43,109 nt of DNA from Nitrososphaerales archaeon (GTDB lineage Archaea > Thermoproteota > Nitrososphaeria > Nitrososphaerales > CADDZS01). The notes beneath the pieces were generated by a model. That model ran no database searches. It saw only the letters and a program-made list of their open reading frames with translations, and was not told the origin of the DNA. A program made the translations under genes and the position numbers. Location: contig JASHOD010000009.1 of assembly GCA_030041295.1 (NCBI GenBank), forward strand, positions 1 to 43,109, written 5' to 3'. Positions 25,048 through 33,208 of this stretch are shown here, in pieces (positions within the stretch are counted from its first letter, which is position 1; the number at the start of each line of letters is the position of its first letter).

Positions 25048-25964
25048 AGGATACGTCAAAACACTCTGGGAGCAGGTTCCCACCTGTTCAAATGCGGAAT
25101 CAACTGTATTGATTTCACAGAATTACTTGAATCTCCTGGTCATAGCAGAATGGCAGGCGAATGAGTCTTGCCATGAAAAAGATCTTAACTCGGAATTGAA
25201 ACCTCTCTTGGCTGCTATTGTGAATGCTTATCCAAATGTATCCTTACCGCAGAATGTAGTTTTTAGTACGTTGATGAATCTGGACACTTCGCCGCGAATT
25301 CTGCAGACACCTGACACAGAATGGGATCGATCTTTTCTAGCGTGATAGAACCACTACCAGCTAGGGTCGAATCTGCTCTAACTACAATAGTGATTGGGAT
25401 GCTTTCGAGTAAGCAAGCGGCCGTGATTCCGCGCGTTCATGGTGATTTAACATCTCTCCAATGATTTCAATTGGTAGCGCAAGAGTGGCTCAACTGCTTA
25501 CTACTTGGCGCGTGGAAATCTTTACTTGCTTCTTGGTATGGTAACGACTTTGAATTTTCTAGCGGGACCGGGGCATTACATTTTCTGATGGTAAGATTGC
25601 TTGTGAAGACATAATCAATCTTGTTTACGGCCGGACATTGCAACCTACGCTATAATTTGCCATGATTCTTTCTTAGCTAAGAATTTCTATCCTATCTTTC
25701 TTCCGCGAGTGACTCTCTAAGGGAAGTTACCAAAGAGCTTGTATTGCTATCAATAATAGAGATACAAAAAACGAAAGCACGATTGTAGTGGAGCTTACAA
25801 GCCACCTCCTCCTTTCACTCCTCTTTCTAGTCTCGGTCCACAAGTAACAAGACGGAATTGCTCAGGTCTGTTGCCGTTTTTCCGAAGTGTGGTCATCCCC
25901 AGTTTTCTTGACGTTTATATCGGGAAGATCGTTTATACTGAAATAACTTTCTGGTTCGCATCTG
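25048..25964. other. Long intergenic stretch, only a doubtful small frame
   Basis: A 78-codon frame at 25109-25345 (TTG start) has a mixed composition but no recognisable domain. No tRNA, rRNA or CRISPR is visible. The rest of this part holds nothing I can support. Confidence 0.4.
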
Positions 25965-26120
25965 ATGAAAGCCCGCTTTCAGTTACCCTGCCAATCTGTT
26001 TTTGTAGACGGCGCGGGAATTGTCGTTGCTGTCGTGGCCGTCGGCGAAATTTTTCTGCTATCTCTCAAAGAGGGCAGAAAGCTAGGTCTGAGCACAAAAC
26101 AAGCTGAGCTTCCTAGGTAG
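25965..26120 (+). CDS. Possible 51-residue membrane peptide
   Basis: From ATG 25965 to TAG 26118-26120. It has one convincing hydrophobic helix (VDGAGIVVAVVAVGEIFLLS, about residues 14-33) followed by a basic stretch (LKEGRKLG), which fits an inside-positive membrane peptide. No family recognised and no clear ribosome-binding site. It ends exactly where the AGCT-rich region starts. Confidence 0.3.
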   Translation: MKARFQLPCQSVFVDGAGIVVAVVAVGEIFLLSLKEGRKLGLSTKQAELPR

Positions 26121-26141
26121 CTGTCCAGGTCTCCAGCTACC
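26116..26141. repeat. GGTAGCTG/CAGCTACC hairpin, first copy
   Basis: A perfect 8-base inverted repeat, GGTAGCTG (26116-26123) and CAGCTACC (26134-26141), with a 10-base loop, followed by AAAA. A sister copy is at 27080-27105, with the same 26-base span. Confidence 0.65.
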
Positions 26142-26336
26142 AAAACAGTAGCTCGGAAGGTGACTGCGACGGGTTAGCTGGATCCCCAGCTAGGCTGTCG
26201 CTTCGAAATTGATGCTCTCGGAAGCAGGAAAAATTCTTCCTAGGAATTGAGCATGTTTTCTCGAAGTGGGTCCAAAATGGCAGCTTTTGAGCTACCGAGA
26301 TTGAACTAGCAATTTTCGATGAAAATGCACCTTTTC

Positions 26337-26375
26337 AGGTAGCTTAATCCTCAAGGTGAGCTTGATAAGCTACCT
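26337..26375. repeat. Bulged hairpin, copy 1 (AGGTAGCTTA stem)
   Basis: A 10-base outer stem (26337-26346 with 26366-26375), a four-base bulge ATCC (26347-26350) and a five-base inner stem TCAAG/CTTGA (26351-26355 with 26361-26365) closing a five-base loop. Copy 2 at 26992-27032 has the same layout; the T-A pair 26345/26367 corresponds to a G-C pair there. Confidence 0.65.
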
Positions 26376-26991
26376 CGTTAGCTACCAGCTAGTGCTCCTT
26401 ATGAAAAACAGCCCGAGCTTGCAGTGAAAATCCATAGCTGACCCTGGCTCTTCTTTTGCCTGTTTCACGCACAGCTCACTAAGAATGGAATGTTTGTACT
26501 ACGATGAGCTTGTCGAGCAGAAATACTCATTTTCCACTCTTTTTTACTCGAAAGAGTCGCTCTACTTGAAAAATTCGGGATTCGTGCTCACCGGAGGAAA
26601 TACAAGCGATTATCCCCTCACGAAATCAGATGAAAAAAGCACAATAGAGTTCTCTGGAACCCCCAAATTAAGGGGAAAAACGGGCTTGCAGAGCACTCGT
26701 TAGGCACTCCCGAGGCACTTTATCACTGAATGATTTCCAACTTTCGCTACTCCAAGCGTCATTTTGACCATAAACCTTTCCCATCATTCGCTAGAGCAAC
26801 AAAACTCACGATGCAATAGGGATCCACGAATAAGGAAGCTCCTCTACCCTGAGCTTGCCGAAAGAACTCGGAGTTAATGGCTTCACTGCACAATAATATG
26901 GCGAGCATATTTTTCTCGAAGTGGGTCCCAAATGCAAGCTCAAGACCTGTCGAACTTCAGCTGACGATCTTCGACAAAAAAAGCGGCTCTG

Positions 26992-27032
26992 GAGGTAGCT
27001 GAATCCTCGAGATGAGCTTGATCAGCTACCTC
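26992..27032. repeat. Bulged hairpin, copy 2 (GAGGTAGCTGA stem)
   Basis: An 11-base outer stem (26992-27002 with 27022-27032), the same ATCC bulge (27003-27006) and an inner stem TCGAG/CTTGA (27007-27011 with 27017-27021) that contains one G-T wobble where copy 1 has A-T. Outer pair 27001/27023 is G-C against T-A in copy 1. Confidence 0.65.
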
Positions 27033-27079
27033 GTCAAGCCCTAGAAGCTCCTCACGGACGGTAGCTTGGACCTTAAACA

Positions 27080-27105
27080 GGTAGCTTGCCCAGCTCGCAG
27101 CTACC
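27080..27105. repeat. GGTAGCT/AGCTACC hairpin, second copy
   Basis: GGTAGCT (27080-27086) pairs with AGCTACC (27099-27105) and is followed by AAAAA. It matches the copy at 26116-26141 in span and in the following A-run, but the loop differs. Confidence 0.55.
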
Positions 27106-27547
27106 AAAAAGATAACTTGGAAGTTACAACGATTTCTAAACGCCCAAGCACAGCTGTATGTAACCTTGTCAAAAGAGACTTAAGAGCTGTCTGTTCAGCC
27201 ATCTTCCGATAATACCAAAAAGGGGAAAGCAGCTGCCAAGAGAGCAGCCAAGTAGCTAATAAGCTCCTTCCAAGCTCAAGCTGTTGTGGTAGCTGTTCAG
27301 CTGACCAGGCAGCTAGGTCAAGCATCGAAGCTCCTCACAAAAGAAGCTTGCACTATGGAGCGTGAAGGATCCCGAGCTTGCTTACCTCGAAGAAACTTGC
27401 AGCTTCCGAGCTTGCTTATTCGAACAAACAAGCAGCTTCGAGAAGCTCACCGCACACCGCTTTGGGCGGAAAAGAGGGGTTCAGAGAGCAGAATTCTTCC
27501 CTATGATTTGAGCATGAATCTAGCCTTGATTCCCAGCGGGATTTCCT

Positions 27548-27664
27548 GCTTTTTGAGCTTCTGATCTTGAAACTGAGCTTTTTTGAGCTTCTTAGAAGCT
27601 CGGGAAGCTCCGAGCTTCTGAAGATCGGGAAGCTGCCAGGGCTCCTAATAAGCTCAAAAAAAGC
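27548..27664. repeat. Nested GAGCTTC/GAAGCTC palindromes and flanking inverted repeat
   Basis: GCTTTTTTGAGCTT (27577-27590) is the reverse complement, but for one extra A, of AAGCTCAAAAAAAGC (27650-27664). A shorter direct copy, GCTTTTTGAGCTT, lies at 27548-27560. Between them GAGCTTC and GAAGCTC alternate, forming several mutually exclusive 7-base stems (for example GAGCTTC-TTA-GAAGCTC). Confidence 0.6.
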
Positions 27665-27720
27665 AAGGGTAAGCTGGACAGAAAAGCTCAGAGCTCTGGT
27701 TCAGTGGTTCCATAAGCTCG

Positions 27721-28230
27721 TTTCACTTTCGTAAAATAGTTGAGCAGTTAATATCGGTTCTAGGACCACTGTGCACCTCCGTGACTCCAAGACAGTATTG
27801 AATGTATTCAGGCCTCGTCTTTATGCAGCCACAAGCCTTGAAGACTTTGAGAATATTTACGCACAGTGCCACGAAGCAATGGAAGCTCCAAGACGGGCTT
27901 GCCGTTGAACCAGTTCAACGACTGGAAATCCATGGAAAGGATGAACCAGCTCAATCTGTTTACTTTAGACAGGGAAACCAAGTACCAAGCATGTGGCGCG
28001 CAATCTACAGGAGGTGACTTGAAGCTAATCTTACTTGATAACAAGTGTCGACGGAGGCTTCGCATGAAATGATAAGGCGCGAACGAAAGTATTTGCCTAG
28101 ATCTGACGATCGTTCATCAATTTCCTTCAGAGTAGCAAATGGCTTTGATAATTATTAACATCTCAAGGATCTTTTGAAACACTCAAGCAGTACCATCAAA
28201 GCTTTCATTCTTGCAAAGCCTTCAAATTAT
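27721..28230. other. Intergenic stretch, possible decayed gene
   Basis: A plus-strand frame from about 27770 reads HLRDSKTVLNVFRPRLYAAT and on to EDFENIYAQCHEAMEAPRRA before a stop, with protein-like composition. Neighbouring frames continue after it, so a frameshifted remnant is possible. I do not recognise a family. Confidence 0.3.
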
Positions 28231-29016
28231 CTACCTGCTCGTTGGAATCCTCTGAATTAATCTCAAAGCTATCATAAGAATAGCCGCCACCAATATCATC
28301 ATCGCAGAGGCCGTAACTGCGACGGTGATGCCATAGATAGTATAATCTTGGTATATCAAGACTGAAGCTGGATACACTCCAGCAAAGGGCCACTGGAGGA
28401 CGTAATAGACGAGGATCGCGATTGATCCGAACTCGCTCATCGCCCTGCTCATTGAAATTAGTGATGCAGAGAGGATTCCCTTCCCAGAACCTGGAAGGAC
28501 TACCGAGAAGAAGATGTGCAATGGTGAAGCGCCCAGTCCGGACGCATAAATCTCGGGAGATTTGTTCATTGATTGGAAGAACGGCTGCATTGATTTGATG
28601 TAAATTGGGGCGGAGACAATCAATAGTGCAAGCACGAGGCCCAGCATTGTATCGAACAGATTTATCCCGATTGATTGCAAGAATCTTCCAAACGGAGTAA
28701 GTGGACTCGCAAGTATGAGGAGTGCTATCCCAACGATTGGATGGGGAATTGACACCGGAAGATCTGTGAGTGTCTCCATCACGGAGTTCTTGTTGCGTGC
28801 AAGGTAGTAGGATAGCGGTGTAAAGATAATCACGGCGCATAATGCTGCAAGCCCTGATGAGAACATCGTGAGCTCGATTGAGCGAAGTACTTCGTAACTG
28901 TAACCGAGGGGATTTCGAAGAGGACCAAAGCCTTCAAAAAGTAACAATGCAACAGGCGTTACCAGAAGACACAGAGTTATGACTGAGATCCACTTGAGCC
29001 AGTTCAAAATATCCAC
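28231..29016 (-). CDS. ABC permease, molybdate/tungstate family (copy 2)
   Basis: 261 residues with about six hydrophobic segments. It is closely related to the permease at 3114-3890: both start with a W-L-K/R helix, then PLxxPxGYxYxxLRxIELT, SIPHPIxGIALLxL, SAPIYIKxMQPFFxSMN and GLGASPLHIFFSVVLPGSGK (the EAA loop). It belongs to BPD_transp_1. It follows the 754-residue binding protein on the same strand, 147 bases downstream, and is probably its partner. No ATPase gene lies nearby, so it may use the ATPase at 2349-2963. No GCAAC-N8-GTTGC site is seen upstream. Substrate (molybdate, tungstate, phosphate or other oxyanion) uncertain. Confidence 0.87.
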   Translation of the reverse strand: MDILNWLKWISVITLCLLVTPVALLLFEGFGPLRNPLGYSYEVLRSIELTMFSSGLAALCAVIIFTPLSYYLARNKNSVMETLTDLPVSIPHPIVGIALLILASPLTPFGRFLQSIGINLFDTMLGLVLALLIVSAPIYIKSMQPFFQSMNKSPEIYASGLGASPLHIFFSVVLPGSGKGILSASLISMSRAMSEFGSIAILVYYVLQWPFAGVYPASVLIYQDYTIYGITVAVTASAMMILVAAILMIALRLIQRIPTSR

Positions 29017-29163
29017 CTAACTGGTTCTGTAAAATTAAGGCAAAAGTGCATTTCGGTTGAAATAAGAATTCTGAATTAGGCGTTCAGAAGTGACTTGAAG
29101 ATTAATGTAAAAAAAGAAAGGGGGTTGAGCAGCAGTTTGACTGCTACCCAAATTTGATTTTTG

Positions 29164-31428
29164 CTAGAAGGTGGCTACAGTTTCGCAGGCAGTGATTGTA
29201 GAACAAGCAGAATATCCGGTTACCGCGTTGCTTATTACGGTTGGAAATGTTGTGCCGCTTGTTTCAAGGAATAGTTGCGGGTTTCCAAGTGGAGCGACGG
29301 CGTAGCTCGCTAGGAGTGTCTTGTAGTTTGTCAGGACGTATGCTACGTATGAATTGGATGCTGCGGTGTTCGTGCTGTCAGTTGGAACTGTCAGGAATAG
29401 TTCGATTACTCCGCCCAATTGCGTGGTGAGTCCTGTGGGGCTGATGTATTCAACTCCGTTATATGGATAATTCGGTGATGTTGGAGCGGTCGTGCTGGCC
29501 AAGTTGATTGCCGTTGGTAGGGATATGTAACTAAGGCCCGAAGAAACTGCGAGCGATTTGTACATGAAGAGGAAGTTTACACTTCCAGCTTGCAATGGTC
29601 CAATTATGGCAGCAGCATGTGCTGCTTGGCAGTAACAGGAACCAGAGTTGGTAAAGTACAGCTCATGCGTGTAGTATGGTATCCAGTTACCCGGAGCAGT
29701 GAGTGTAGGGGTTGCCGATGTATCTTCTGACTGCTCATAGATGCAAGGAGTAGCGACTGTGAAAGGAGTAGTAGCGGTACATGGAACTGTGTCAACACCT
29801 GCTGTAGGAGTAGTCTGAAGGTGGTAGTTCGCGTCCGCTAATTCCAATACTAGCCATCCTCTGTATCCTGCGGGGTCGCTGTCAGGATTAGCGATTCCAA
29901 CTTTCACAGTTGGACTCGATACTAGGGCAGTAAAGAATGTATCCCAGTCATTTATTGCGGTTGCACCCGATGCTCCTGAAGCTGTAGTAGCATCACTGAC
30001 GATTGTCGCCTGAGCTGCTGACGAGGTGGAGGATGGGTTAGACGAATACGCGATGACCATCTGGTCAGTTGCAATTGCCGCAGACCAGCCTGGTGCGTAG
30101 TTCAGTAGTCCGCTTGACGTCTCTCCGGTAGCAGACTTCGAGATCGACATGAACACGCTTACTGGAGTTCCGCTTCTGATGTCTGTAGCTAGAGTGCTAG
30201 AACCAGCACCAAATGGCGGTGCCATTGCAATTCCAGTTGCTGTGCTGAAGGCAGTCTCCATTGTCTGACTCTCAGCTACGTACGAGTCTGCAGAGAAAAC
30301 AATCAGTGGAGCCGCTCCCGAAGTCACTGGGTTGTATTGGTAGACAGAAAAAAGTCCATTGCTAGTGAAAACAGAGACTGCTACTGGGCTTGTGACGAAT
30401 TGAATGAATTCCTCTGCAAGTGTGTCAGGTATTCCTTTTGTCACCATTTGGAAGTGGTTTGTTAACAAGTTGCCTGGGGCCACGCCCGAGGTCAGGGCAA
30501 GATTGTCAGGCCACTGTGTGTTGCTACTTGAAGTTAGAGCTGCGAGAATGTTAGACTGCTGGAGCTTTGCAGATGCACCAGCTACGAGATAGAGTGATGG
30601 ATTGAGTGTTGGGAACAGTGTGTCAACTTGCGGCTGAGCAAGCACTACGTTGCCCGCAGAGTTCAGGTTGAATCCCTGCTCGATGAAAGCAATGCTGTTG
30701 GGATGCGACGTAACCGCTGACTCGACTAGAGCTTCGGTTGTCTCCGAAGTGCCAATAGGAGTCACTCCGAGATACTTTGCAACTGTACCTTGAGCTGCAA
30801 TCTCATCTGGTCCCACGTAGGCAGTATAGGTAGTTCCCGTTGTAATTCCACCTACATCAAGGGTGTTGTATGCTGCGCACGCACTAGGCTCAATACTGAA
30901 TGTTCCCAATTGGAATATTGTTTGGAGAGCCGCTTGGGTGATTCCGTAGCAAGGATTTACGCCATCACTAAGAAATGACCCTGATGTGCTACCGTGCTCA
31001 ATTACTACCATTGCACCGGCACCCATCTCCGAAGCGGTCAAGTCCGCTGTTGGATATTGAGTTAGAGCGCCTTGGTACGTTCCTATGTCTGACGAGATTC
31101 CAATTTCAGCTGCACCTGTTGCGACTGCGACCATAGCATTCGGGCTGCCAGTTTGGTCAACAACGACCTGAACCGAAGGATTCGCAGTTTCAAAGCTCGT
31201 TGCTAGTGCTGTTATTGTTGGATATGCTGAAGACGAACTAGCCACAACAATCTGTGTAGACGCCTGTGTTGCGATATTGCCTACACTAGCTTGTCTGCTA
31301 GTTGCGCTGCCGATTCCGCTCATGATTAGTCCGACCGTGACGGCTCCAACGATCGCAATAATGATCAGAATCAATGTTGCGACAATTGGTGAGACCGCAC
31401 GTCTAGTTCCTAATTTTTTGGTGTTCAA
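29164..31428 (-). CDS. Pilin-signal protein with two fused solute-binding domains
   Basis: 754 residues. The N-terminus KLGTRRAVSPIVATLILIII, then AIVGAVTVGLIMSG, is a typical archaeal pilin-type (class III) signal: a basic stretch, a cleavage-like site and a hydrophobic helix beginning at once. Residues about 55-370 look like a PstS/phosphate-type binding protein (ASSSSAYPTITALATSFETA, GAAEIGISSD, SIAFIEQGFN, EEFIQFVTSPVAVSVF). Residues about 375-754 are homologous to the binding protein at 4324-5529 (LIVFSADSYVAESQTMETAF, TPVSVFMSISKSA, VKVGIANPDSDPAGYRGWLV). Two different binding domains on one pilin-type anchor are unusual. The permease at 28231 is the likely partner, and the PhoU-type regulator nearby fits the PstS-like half. 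Cys residues in the middle may form disulfides. Confidence 0.82.
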   Translation of the reverse strand: MNTKKLGTRRAVSPIVATLILIIIAIVGAVTVGLIMSGIGSATSRQASVGNIATQASTQIVVASSSSAYPTITALATSFETANPSVQVVVDQTGSPNAMVAVATGAAEIGISSDIGTYQGALTQYPTADLTASEMGAGAMVVIEHGSTSGSFLSDGVNPCYGITQAALQTIFQLGTFSIEPSACAAYNTLDVGGITTGTTYTAYVGPDEIAAQGTVAKYLGVTPIGTSETTEALVESAVTSHPNSIAFIEQGFNLNSAGNVVLAQPQVDTLFPTLNPSLYLVAGASAKLQQSNILAALTSSSNTQWPDNLALTSGVAPGNLLTNHFQMVTKGIPDTLAEEFIQFVTSPVAVSVFTSNGLFSVYQYNPVTSGAAPLIVFSADSYVAESQTMETAFSTATGIAMAPPFGAGSSTLATDIRSGTPVSVFMSISKSATGETSSGLLNYAPGWSAAIATDQMVIAYSSNPSSTSSAAQATIVSDATTASGASGATAINDWDTFFTALVSSPTVKVGIANPDSDPAGYRGWLVLELADANYHLQTTPTAGVDTVPCTATTPFTVATPCIYEQSEDTSATPTLTAPGNWIPYYTHELYFTNSGSCYCQAAHAAAIIGPLQAGSVNFLFMYKSLAVSSGLSYISLPTAINLASTTAPTSPNYPYNGVEYISPTGLTTQLGGVIELFLTVPTDSTNTAASNSYVAYVLTNYKTLLASYAVAPLGNPQLFLETSGTTFPTVISNAVTGYSACSTITACETVATF

Positions 31429-31762
31429 TATTTGTTATTCACCATTGTTCGTTTTTTTCTTTACAGTAACGATACGATAAGAGACAGTGATCCAGATTTG
31501 AGATAGCTGTGTCTATTTAGGCGCTTGGCAAGAGAAAAAGCTCTTTAAGAGAAGGGTAGCGGAAAAAGCTTTTCACTTTCGATTAAGTCAAATCTAAATA
31601 TTTTATTGGTTGTATGGCACTAAGCTTTTCAATCTAAAGGTTTATCGTCCATACACTGTTTGACAGTTCACACGCTTACACGTATGACAACACATTTTTA
31701 TTTTCCACCAGCGAAGAAAGCTCAGAGAGGATGAATAATATTCGGCTTTGGGTCCTAGCCAA
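31429..31762. promoter_or_regulatory. Divergent promoter region of fused binding protein and pilin-like gene
   Basis: 334 AT-rich bases separate the two starts. On the plus strand AAATATTTTATTGG (about 31595-31610) and TTTTTATTTT (about 31694-31703) are TATA-like, the latter about 60 bases before the ATG at 31763. No GCAAC-N8-GTTGC site is present, so this transporter seems to be under different control from the one at 3.0-5.5 kb. Confidence 0.4.
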
Positions 31763-33181
31763 ATGAAGCAAAAATCAGGATTCCGTCGTAGATCTCTTTC
31801 AAAGAAGAGGGGAATCTCCGAAGTACTCGGAGCGATGCTCTTGATGCTCGTAGTCGTAATTGTAGTCGGCTCTTTTGCTTATTTTGTTTCTACACTCCAA
31901 TCGCAAAGTCAAAGCAGGAGCAGTTTTATCACAAATATACAGGATGAGAAGCTTCAAATCTCGAACATGCAGCTTGCCCCTGACAATCCCTACATTCAAT
32001 ACGCGATTTACAATAGTACCGTAAATTACGATATCTTGATGGTAAATTCCAATGCTGTCGAGTTGATTAATTCTACCACTGCGCTACCTCTTTCTCTGCC
32101 GAATTCTTCCCAGCCAATCCAGTTCGCACTGTCTAACGGACATTATAACAGCATTAACTTCAGTACGGTGGCAGCTATATTCACGAATCATACAATTGCA
32201 TTTGGGACGGGCAACTGCGTGTTCAGTACTGCTACCTGGGATTACGCGAATATGACAATCAGAAATCTAAACATTCAGAACTCGGCCGTTTCAAGAATAG
32301 AAGTGAACGGCATCTGGCTCCCCTCGTTTGCTCAAATCGATGGGGCAGGGCACTTCATTTCGAATATCAATTCAAGCACAATACCGCTTCAAGTGCCAGC
32401 AAAGGAAAGCGTCTATGTGGCACTGAACTTGTCAAGTTACTTGATTCCAAAGAACGATTCGCTTAAGATTGTCATTCTAAGCACTGCGGGAAATTACTTT
32501 ACGACTTTTTTCGGATCTCCTACTGCTCTTCTGACTCAGAGCGTTAATCCCGAGAACTCTTTGATAACACAAAGAGATGTTCCAGTCTTTGATGGTTCGA
32601 CTTCTTCCGCGAATCAGAGCTCCTATATTGAGGCCTATATCTGGCGAATAGATATACCGAATAATACTGCTGGTGCTTGGGACGGTAGCTGGGGAGATAC
32701 GAGCCAGCTCGCGACTGTTTTCGCTTACGGCCAATCTTTCCAATACAGGCCTGAAGCCTTCTTCAGTGGTGCCGAGCTTGTTAATCAGAACCTCACTATT
32801 ACGGGACCATTCAGAGTAACGCTCACTGTGGTTGATTCGTACGGTCTCGTCACTACTTCACAATCGGTCGTATTCTCTAATGATCCGAACATTGCTCCTG
32901 CAGGCATGTTGTCGGCAACCAATTCCACAACGGGGGGTTGCGCGAGTGGCGTAGCCGCAGTGAATGTAACAGTAACAGTCAACGACATATTTGGGCGGCC
33001 TTTGGCGAATGCTCCCGTCACAGTTACTCCGGCGACCAACGGTCTAGTTGTTTCGCCTCCTATAGGCGTCACAAATGCCGCAGGTCAGATGCAAGCTTGC
33101 GTTCAGTTGGGCAGTGACACTTCAGGAGTCTTGGAAATTGAATCAGGAACTCTTCCAACCCTGTACTTTACAGTCAGTTGA
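31748..33181 (+). CDS. Large pilin-like surface protein with C-terminal Ig-like (Big-1-type) domain
   Basis: 477 codons from TTG 31748; ATG 31763 is likelier. The start RSLSKKRGISEVLGAMLLML, then VVVIVVGSFAYFV, is a class III pilin/flagellin signal, with cleavage expected after KKRG. The body has many N-x-S/T sequons (INSTTA, NSTVNY, LNLSSY), typical of glycosylated archaeal surface proteins. The end, VNVTVTVNDIFGRPLANAPV, TVTPATNGL, then GVTNAAGQMQACVQL, is an Ig-like Big-1/invasin-type domain. At this size it is closer to a tip adhesin or minor pilin than a filament subunit. The FlaI-FlaJ-FlaJ operon 1.7 kb downstream is the likely assembly machine, and its last gene carries a similar Ig-like domain. 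Confidence 0.78.
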   Translation: MGPSQMKQKSGFRRRSLSKKRGISEVLGAMLLMLVVVIVVGSFAYFVSTLQSQSQSRSSFITNIQDEKLQISNMQLAPDNPYIQYAIYNSTVNYDILMVNSNAVELINSTTALPLSLPNSSQPIQFALSNGHYNSINFSTVAAIFTNHTIAFGTGNCVFSTATWDYANMTIRNLNIQNSAVSRIEVNGIWLPSFAQIDGAGHFISNINSSTIPLQVPAKESVYVALNLSSYLIPKNDSLKIVILSTAGNYFTTFFGSPTALLTQSVNPENSLITQRDVPVFDGSTSSANQSSYIEAYIWRIDIPNNTAGAWDGSWGDTSQLATVFAYGQSFQYRPEAFFSGAELVNQNLTITGPFRVTLTVVDSYGLVTTSQSVVFSNDPNIAPAGMLSATNSTTGGCASGVAAVNVTVTVNDIFGRPLANAPVTVTPATNGLVVSPPIGVTNAAGQMQACVQLGSDTSGVLEIESGTLPTLYFTVS

Positions 33182-33208
33182 AAGAAATGGATTACTGAGC
33201 GCGAACTA

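Larger units (their letters stand above)
26101..27720. repeat. AGCT-rich non-coding repeat region
   Basis: By hand count there are about 59 AGCT tetramers in 1.62 kb, against about 6 expected for random sequence and about 8 in a similar length of the pyruvate-kinase-like gene. They fall in two blocks (26.1-26.5 and 26.8-27.7 kb) separated by a piece with almost none. Recurrent words are GAGCTTG, GAAGCTCC and GGTAGCT/AGCTACC. Diverged long repeats link the blocks: 26250-26400 with 26903-27060 (sharing CTCGAAGTGGGTCC), and 26224-26254 with 27488-27516. Open frames here look spurious. I know of no element with these features. Confidence 0.75.

Noticed and set aside
27101-27564. Open frames on both strands in the AGCT-rich region
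   Set aside because: Their composition follows the AGCT words (for example KL, QL, EA, SS), they lack start signals, and they do not resemble proteins.
26101-27720. CRISPR array
   Set aside because: Repeats are short, unequal and irregularly spaced, with no constant repeat-spacer structure and no cas genes in the window.
29241-29429. Small frames antisense to the fused binding protein
   Set aside because: Shadow frames of a long, well-supported coding region.
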